Notes under the pieces: model-generated
Told to the model about the DNA's origin: nothing
Seen by the model: the letters and a program-made list of their open reading frames with translations, nothing else
Database searches by the model: none
In this document: in pieces, positions 59,534 through 64,000 of the stretch
How the letters are laid out: every line of letters begins with the position of its first letter
How positions within the stretch are numbered: position 1 is the first letter of the stretch
Program-made: the position numbers and the translations under genes
Source: Flavobacterium noncentrifugens
GTDB lineage: Bacteria; Bacteroidota; Bacteroidia; Flavobacteriales; Flavobacteriaceae
Length of the DNA: 64,000 nucleotides
Reading direction: 5' to 3'
Assembly (NCBI RefSeq): GCF_900100375.1
Contig: NZ_FNEZ01000002.1
Location: 992,001-1,056,000 of the forward strand

Positions 59534-60484
59534 TTGAACGAAAGAATAATTGAACTCAACGATATTGCCCCAAAAGATTTCTGGGGCGCTCAGGACACCC
59601 ATCTTGAAACCATTAAAAAGTACTACCCAAAGCTCAAGATCGTCGCTCGCGGCACGACCATAAAGGCTTTCGGGGAAAAGGAAGTCCTCGACGAGTTCGA
59701 AGTGCGTTTCAACCGCCTCATGCAGCATTTTACACGCTACCAGCGCATTGACGACAACGTGATCGAGCGTGTCATCTCAAGCAATGCACAGGATGAACAG
59801 CGCATGCCAGACCACGATAAAATCCTCGTACACGGAATAGGAGGCAAGATCATCAAAGCGATGACGCCAAACCAGCAATTGCTCGTCGATACCGTCTATA
59901 AGAATGACATGGTATTCGCAGTAGGTCCCGCAGGAACAGGAAAAACCTACACCGGAGTCGCATTGGCGGTAAAAGCCTTAAAGGAAAAGCAGGTCAAGCG
60001 CATTATTTTAACGCGCCCGGCCGTTGAAGCAGGCGAGAACCTGGGTTTCCTTCCCGGAGACATGAAGGAAAAACTCGATCCTTACATGCAGCCGTTATAC
60101 GACGCTTTGCGCGACATGCTTCCGCCACAATCACTCGAAGATTACATTTTAAAAGGGATCATTCAAATTGCACCTTTGGCGTTTATGCGCGGAAGAACGT
60201 TAGACCATGCTTTCGTAATCCTCGATGAAGCGCAAAATACCACGCATTCGCAGATGAAAATGTTCTTAACGCGTATGGGTAAAAATGCCAAATTCATGAT
60301 TACCGGCGATCCCGGACAGGTCGATTTGCCAAGGAGGACGATTTCCGGACTCAAAGAAGCGATTCTTGTTCTGAAAGATGTTGAAGGCATCGGGATCATT
60401 TACCTCGACGACAAAGACATCGTGCGCCACCGACTCGTTAAAAAAGTCATTGACGCCTACAAGCAAATTGAAAACCACGATTAG
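59534..60484 (+). CDS. phoH: PhoH-family ATPase
   Basis: The 316-residue protein starts at a TTG (59534); the sequence NERIIELNDIAPKDFWGAQ is the conserved N-terminus, so this start is preferred over a later ATG. It has a KH-like part, Walker A GPAGTGKT (131-138), Walker B AFVILDEAQNTTHSQ and the PhoH box. PhoH-like proteins are cytoplasmic ATPases, some with RNA helicase or nuclease function. A hairpin terminator follows at 60508. Confidence 0.92.
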   Translation: MNERIIELNDIAPKDFWGAQDTHLETIKKYYPKLKIVARGTTIKAFGEKEVLDEFEVRFNRLMQHFTRYQRIDDNVIERVISSNAQDEQRMPDHDKILVHGIGGKIIKAMTPNQQLLVDTVYKNDMVFAVGPAGTGKTYTGVALAVKALKEKQVKRIILTRPAVEAGENLGFLPGDMKEKLDPYMQPLYDALRDMLPPQSLEDYILKGIIQIAPLAFMRGRTLDHAFVILDEAQNTTHSQMKMFLTRMGKNAKFMITGDPGQVDLPRRTISGLKEAILVLKDVEGIGIIYLDDKDIVRHRLVKKVIDAYKQIENHD

Positions 60485-60507
60485 ATCCAATTTTTTTATA
60501 TGTAAAG

Positions 60508-60536
60508 AAGCGCAGGCAGTTTGTCGGCGCTTTTTC
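60508..60536 (+). terminator. Probable terminator after phoH
   Basis: A 6-bp stem AAGCGC/GCGCTT (60508-60513 and 60527-60532) with a 13-base loop is followed by a T run (TTTTTC). It is short, so the call is moderate. The rest of the 276-bp gap shows no gene. Confidence 0.55.
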
Positions 60537-60760
60537 GTTTTATGGCTCATAAAGCCCAAACCGCAATTATCAGCACACCAAACGCAACAATCTGAACACC
60601 ATGAAAAAGTTTTTTTGCAAACATAATAAATTAATGCTATTTTTATCAAAGCAAAATGCAACCACTACTACCACACGCATTTAGCCCTGTGCCGAATTTC
60701 CTCCAAATCATTCCGGCATCATTAAAGCAAGACGTTATTTAATCTTATAAACCAATTTCT

Positions 60761-62425
60761 ATGAAAACAATCTTTACGTTTTTAGCGGCAGCTGTATCTT
60801 ATTGTGGTGTGGCACAATCCGAAGCCTCATTTGTCAAAAATCATCTCATTATTAAAATAAAAGACGCAAGCTATCGATCGGCACGCATCAACCTGCAGCA
60901 AAATAAGCTCGGCATCACAAAGCTCGACAACCTCAATATGCAGCTCGGGATAGGACACATTGAGCAAATCGGCCAGCATCAAAACACCAAAACGTTTCTT
61001 TTGGTCTATCAAAATGATATCGATCCTGTCTCAGTAGCAAAATCTTATAAAACCTCAGGCGTGATCGCTTACGCAGAACCTGATATGATCGCTCAGGGCG
61101 GAGGCGAAAAAATGGAAATGCCCAAGAGCCAGATTATTCCAAACGACCTGAGGTTCAACCGACAATGGGGACTTTACAATCCCGGCACACAACCAGGCAT
61201 CGGTACGGTTACCGCCGATGCCGATGTAGACATGGAACTCGCCTGGGACATTGAAACCGGCGACCCAGATATGATCATCGCCATTTCCGACAGCGGTCTG
61301 CGCCTCACACATCCCGACATTGCTTCCCGCATCTGGACAAATCCGCTTGAGACATTGAATGGCTTAGACGACGACGGCAACGGACTTATAGATGACGTCA
61401 AAGGCTGGGACTGGGTATTCAACGACAACGACCCTACCGATGATCTGGGGCACGGTACCAACATCGCCGGAATTATCGGGGCGGTTGCCAACAATAACAT
61501 ACTATTTGCCGGGGCCAACTGGAACAGCAAACTGATGATCCTCAAAAGCCTGAATGCTTCTAACAGCGCCACTTATTCGGCAATGGCAAATTCGATTTAT
61601 TACGCTGCCGATCACGGTGCGAAAATCCTCAGCATGTCACTCGGCGGAACGGCTTCCATTGTAATCGGTGACGCCGCTGCTTATGCAAACACCCACAATA
61701 TGATTTTCGTCGCCTGCATGATGAATTTTAACAACGATACGCCATATTACCCGGCCGGATATTCGGCAGAACTGCCAAACGTTATTGCAGTCGGATCAAC
61801 CAATCCAGATGATTCGAGAACAGCGCCCTTCTTTTGGAGCGCTACAAGCGGAAGCAATTATGGCAGCCACCTGAACGTTGTAGCACCTGGTAATTACACT
61901 TACGGACTCGACTATCAAAGCGATACAAGCGCCGCTTCTTATTGGGGAGGAACGTCGCAGGCCACGCCGTTAGTAGCTGCGATCGCATCATTGATCTGGG
62001 CACAGCATCCGTCATATACGCCTGAACAGGTCAGGACAGTTCTCGAAAATTCCGCTCAGGACCAGGTAGGAAAACCTGCCGAAGATGTTGCCGGTTTCGA
62101 CCAATATATGGGCCACGGCCGCGTTAATGCACATGTCGCACTACAATACACTTTAGCCACAAAAGAAAATGAATCCGTCGCCACACAGGAGTTTCAAATC
62201 ATCAATCCCGTAAATCAAAAAACGTTTCAGGTTTTGTCAAAAGGCAACCATCCTGGGCGCTACAGCCTTATTGTACATGCCATTGATGGCAAAGAAATCA
62301 ATACGTCTAATGTAAATATTGCCGCCGGGGAAAATAAATTCCCATTCGATTATCCTGCCGGAAATTATATAGTTACGCTGAAAAGCGAGTCATATACTAA
62401 GATCTTTAGGGTCATTGCACAATAA
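60761..62425 (+). CDS. Secreted S8 subtilisin-like protease with probable type IX sorting tail
   Basis: The 554-residue protein has a signal peptide ending VAQS, an inhibitor-like propeptide (20-115) and a subtilase domain with the triad Asp177 (SDSG), His231 (HGT) and Ser399 (GTSQATP). The C-terminal region (about 455-554) ends in KIFRVIAQ, with a GNYIVTLKSESYTKIF pattern like T9SS type A sorting domains. It should be exported by the Sec and type IX systems and act as a surface or secreted protease. A good terminator follows. Confidence 0.9.
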   Translation: MKTIFTFLAAAVSYCGVAQSEASFVKNHLIIKIKDASYRSARINLQQNKLGITKLDNLNMQLGIGHIEQIGQHQNTKTFLLVYQNDIDPVSVAKSYKTSGVIAYAEPDMIAQGGGEKMEMPKSQIIPNDLRFNRQWGLYNPGTQPGIGTVTADADVDMELAWDIETGDPDMIIAISDSGLRLTHPDIASRIWTNPLETLNGLDDDGNGLIDDVKGWDWVFNDNDPTDDLGHGTNIAGIIGAVANNNILFAGANWNSKLMILKSLNASNSATYSAMANSIYYAADHGAKILSMSLGGTASIVIGDAAAYANTHNMIFVACMMNFNNDTPYYPAGYSAELPNVIAVGSTNPDDSRTAPFFWSATSGSNYGSHLNVVAPGNYTYGLDYQSDTSAASYWGGTSQATPLVAAIASLIWAQHPSYTPEQVRTVLENSAQDQVGKPAEDVAGFDQYMGHGRVNAHVALQYTLATKENESVATQEFQIINPVNQKTFQVLSKGNHPGRYSLIVHAIDGKEINTSNVNIAAGENKFPFDYPAGNYIVTLKSESYTKIFRVIAQ

Positions 62426-62452
62426 ACAAAATACCATCCATTAAACCATTCT

Positions 62453-62483
62453 AAACCGCAGCATTCCGGCTGCGGTTTTTATT
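62453..62483 (+). terminator. Rho-independent terminator after the S8 protease gene
   Basis: A 10-bp perfect stem AAACCGCAGC (62453-62462) with 62469-62478 has a 6-base loop and is followed by TT and a T-rich tail. It ends the protease gene. Confidence 0.88.
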
Positions 62484-62612
62484 TGAACCATATAAGAAAT
62501 GTAAGGACACAATGCCAGGCTTAAATAAATGGATATGCCCTGTATGGTTCAAATAAAATTTTGTAAGGCGAGCGTATCTAATAACTGTTTAAAGGCTGCG
62601 TTTCAAAAAGAA

Positions 62613-62892
62613 GTCATTATGAAGGAAAGTAAAGTCATTATGAAGGAAAGTAAAGGCATTATGAAGGAAAGTAAAGGCATTATGAAGGAAAGTAAAGGCA
62701 TTATGAAGGAAAGTAAAGGCATTATGAAGCAAAGTGAAGCCACTATGAAGCAAAGTAAAGGCATTATGAAAGAAAGTAAAGCCACTATGAAGTAAAGTAA
62801 AGCCATTATGAAGGAAAGTAAAGGCATTATGAAATAAAGTAGAGCCATTATGAAAGAAAGTAAAGGCATTATGAAGCAAAGTAAAGCCTTTA
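62613..62892. repeat. 21-bp tandem repeats upstream of purC
   Basis: About 13 copies of a 21-bp unit (containing ATGAAGGAAAGTAAAGGCAT) fill this stretch, with small changes (GGAAAG, GCAAAG, GTAAAG, GAAATAA). One plus frame (62529-62795) would encode heptad repeats I-M-K-E-S-K-G, but stop codons break it in later units; the reverse frame gives LLSFIMP-like repeats. I see no signal that either frame is a gene. The rest of the gap 62426-63027 has only the terminator and a purC promoter. Confidence 0.85.
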
Positions 62893-63027
62893 CAAAGTTA
62901 AGAGAAGTCATTTCTGTCCAAACAAAACCCATTTCCAACCAAACACCACAAATTCCAACTGTAAACTTTCCACGACCGTTGCGATTCTCTTCGAAACCCA
63001 TTACTTTTGTGCAAACAACACACTACA

Positions 63028-63978
63028 ATGAGCAACACGATTACCACTACCAATTTTAATTTTCCCGGACAGCAATCCGTTTACCACGGAAAAGTGCGCG
63101 AAGTCTATAACATCAACGACGAGCTGCTGGTCATGGTGGCCACCGATCGGCTTTCAGCATTCGATGTCGTTATGCCAAAAGGAATCCCATACAAAGGCCA
63201 GATCCTGAATCAGATTGCCACGCGTTTCATGGAGCTTACACAGGACATCGTTCCAAACTGGCTCATCGCCACACCAGATCCAAACGTCGCTGTCGGCCAC
63301 TTATGCGAACCATTCAAAGTCGAAATGGTCATCCGCGGATACTTATCCGGACACGCAGCAAGAGAATACAAATCGGGTAAAAGAAGCCTTTGCGGCGTAT
63401 TTATGCCCGAAGGCCTCAATGAAAATGACCCGTTTCCGGAACCGATCATCACCCCATCAACCAAAGCCGACAACGGCGCGCACGATGAAGACATTTCCCG
63501 CGAAGACATCCTCGCAAAAGGCATCGTGAGTGAAGAAGATTATTTGGTACTGGAAAACTACACCAGAGCATTATTTCAAAGAGGGACGCACATTGCCGCC
63601 AGCCGCGGACTCATATTGGTCGATACCAAATACGAATTCGGTAAAACCAAAGAAGGCAAGATCGTGCTTATAGATGAGATCCACACCCCGGATTCTTCCC
63701 GCTACTTTTATGCCGACGGTTACCAGGAAAGCCAGGACAGGGGAGAAGAACAAAAGCAATTGTCAAAAGAATTTGTGCGCCAATGGCTTATTGCCAACAA
63801 TTTCCAGGGCAAAGACGGCCAGCAAATCCCCGATATGTCCGAAGAATATATTGCTTCGGTATCAGAAAGATACATCGAACTTTACGAAAACATCCTCGGA
63901 GAACCTTTCATTAAAGCCGACATCTCAGACATCCAGGCACGCATCGAACAAAACGTCCTCGACTTCCTGAAAAAATAA
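63028..63978 (+). CDS. purC: Phosphoribosylaminoimidazole-succinocarboxamide synthase
   Basis: The start is the ATG at 63028 ([15 protein letters not shown]), since the TTG at 63007 falls in a -7 box TACTTTTG (63002-63009). The 316-residue enzyme has [11 protein letters not shown] and [15 protein letters not shown], the ATP- and substrate-binding parts, and the long form seen in Bacteroidota. It joins aspartate to CAIR in purine synthesis. It ends 22 bp before the window edge. Confidence 0.95.
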   Translation: MSNTITTTNFNFPGQQSVYHGKVREVYNINDELLVMVATDRLSAFDVVMPKGIPYKGQILNQIATRFMELTQDIVPNWLIATPDPNVAVGHLCEPFKVEMVIRGYLSGHAAREYKSGKRSLCGVFMPEGLNENDPFPEPIITPSTKADNGAHDEDISREDILAKGIVSEEDYLVLENYTRALFQRGTHIAASRGLILVDTKYEFGKTKEGKIVLIDEIHTPDSSRYFYADGYQESQDRGEEQKQLSKEFVRQWLIANNFQGKDGQQIPDMSEEYIASVSERYIELYENILGEPFIKADISDIQARIEQNVLDFLKK

Positions 63979-64000
63979 TTCATATATAAATTCATTCAAA

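Noticed and set aside
62613..62892. Possible CRISPR array
   Set aside because: The units are contiguous 21-bp tandem repeats with no unique spacers and no cas genes nearby.
62603..63001. Reverse-strand ORF of 132 codons through the tandem repeats
   Set aside because: The open frame follows from the 21-bp repeat length; the low-complexity product and lack of a promoter make it unlikely to be a gene.

Overview
The window is a 64 kb piece of a Bacteroidota chromosome, most likely Flavobacteriaceae (Flavobacterium-like). Pointers are gldF/gldG gliding genes, a type IX-style secreted subtilase, DUF3570/DUF4266 proteins, TAnnTTTG-type -7 boxes and starts without Shine-Dalgarno sequences. I recognised no rRNA, tRNA, CRISPR array or transposase.

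Layout. (1) 1-2013: end of a DUF3570-DUF4266-ApbE-thioredoxin operon, cut by the window edge. (2) 2096-3903: VIT-type transporter and a DUF1275 protein. (3) 3909-46602: a long stress and low-oxygen accessory region. It holds six triple-BON-domain paralogues, two Dps proteins, universal stress protein, P-type ATPase, L,D-transpeptidase, SLC13 transporter, D-lactate dehydrogenase, Mla transporter, phosphoglycerate mutase, PfkB kinase, GH130 and GT4 enzymes, class I aldolase, NDH-2, aldehyde dehydrogenase, a MacAB-like exporter and an LtaS-like sulfatase. In its middle lies a two-component pair: a FixL-like PAS kinase (32432-33619) and a receiver-CRP/FNR fusion (33616-34665). (4) 46776-63978: ordinary genes (radC-like, mnmE, a MutS-like ATPase, aldehyde dehydrogenase, a LipL32-like protein, dnaN, gldGF, a SAM hydrolase, phoH, a subtilase, purC) with a few repeats.

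Main discovery. Region 3 looks like one regulon. Eleven start regions share one promoter architecture: a -7 box close to CAnnTTTG, with 14-bp FNR-type inverted repeats (RTGAY-N4-RnCAY) centred 29.5 and 51.5 bp upstream of it, i.e. two operators exactly 22 bp apart. In three promoters the near operator is only a half site. One operator pair sits symmetrically between dps and gpmA and has a correctly spaced -7 box on each side. The regulator candidate is the receiver-FNR fusion, whose recognition helix carries the FNR-type E-x-x-S-R residues. Its partner kinase keeps the haem-binding His and distal Arg of FixL. I infer an oxygen- or redox-sensing FixL/FixJ-K-like system driving a dormancy-type regulon, functionally similar to the mycobacterial DosR regulon but built from unrelated parts.

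How the genes fit together: aldolase, PfkB kinase, phosphoglycerate mutase and D-lactate dehydrogenase would support fermentative glycolysis; NDH-2 and aldehyde dehydrogenase would handle redox balance; Dps, USP, BON and envelope proteins would give protection. Several small genes accompany the operons, including a 36-aa ORF translationally coupled on both sides, and a SHOCT-domain gene carries a one-base frameshift.
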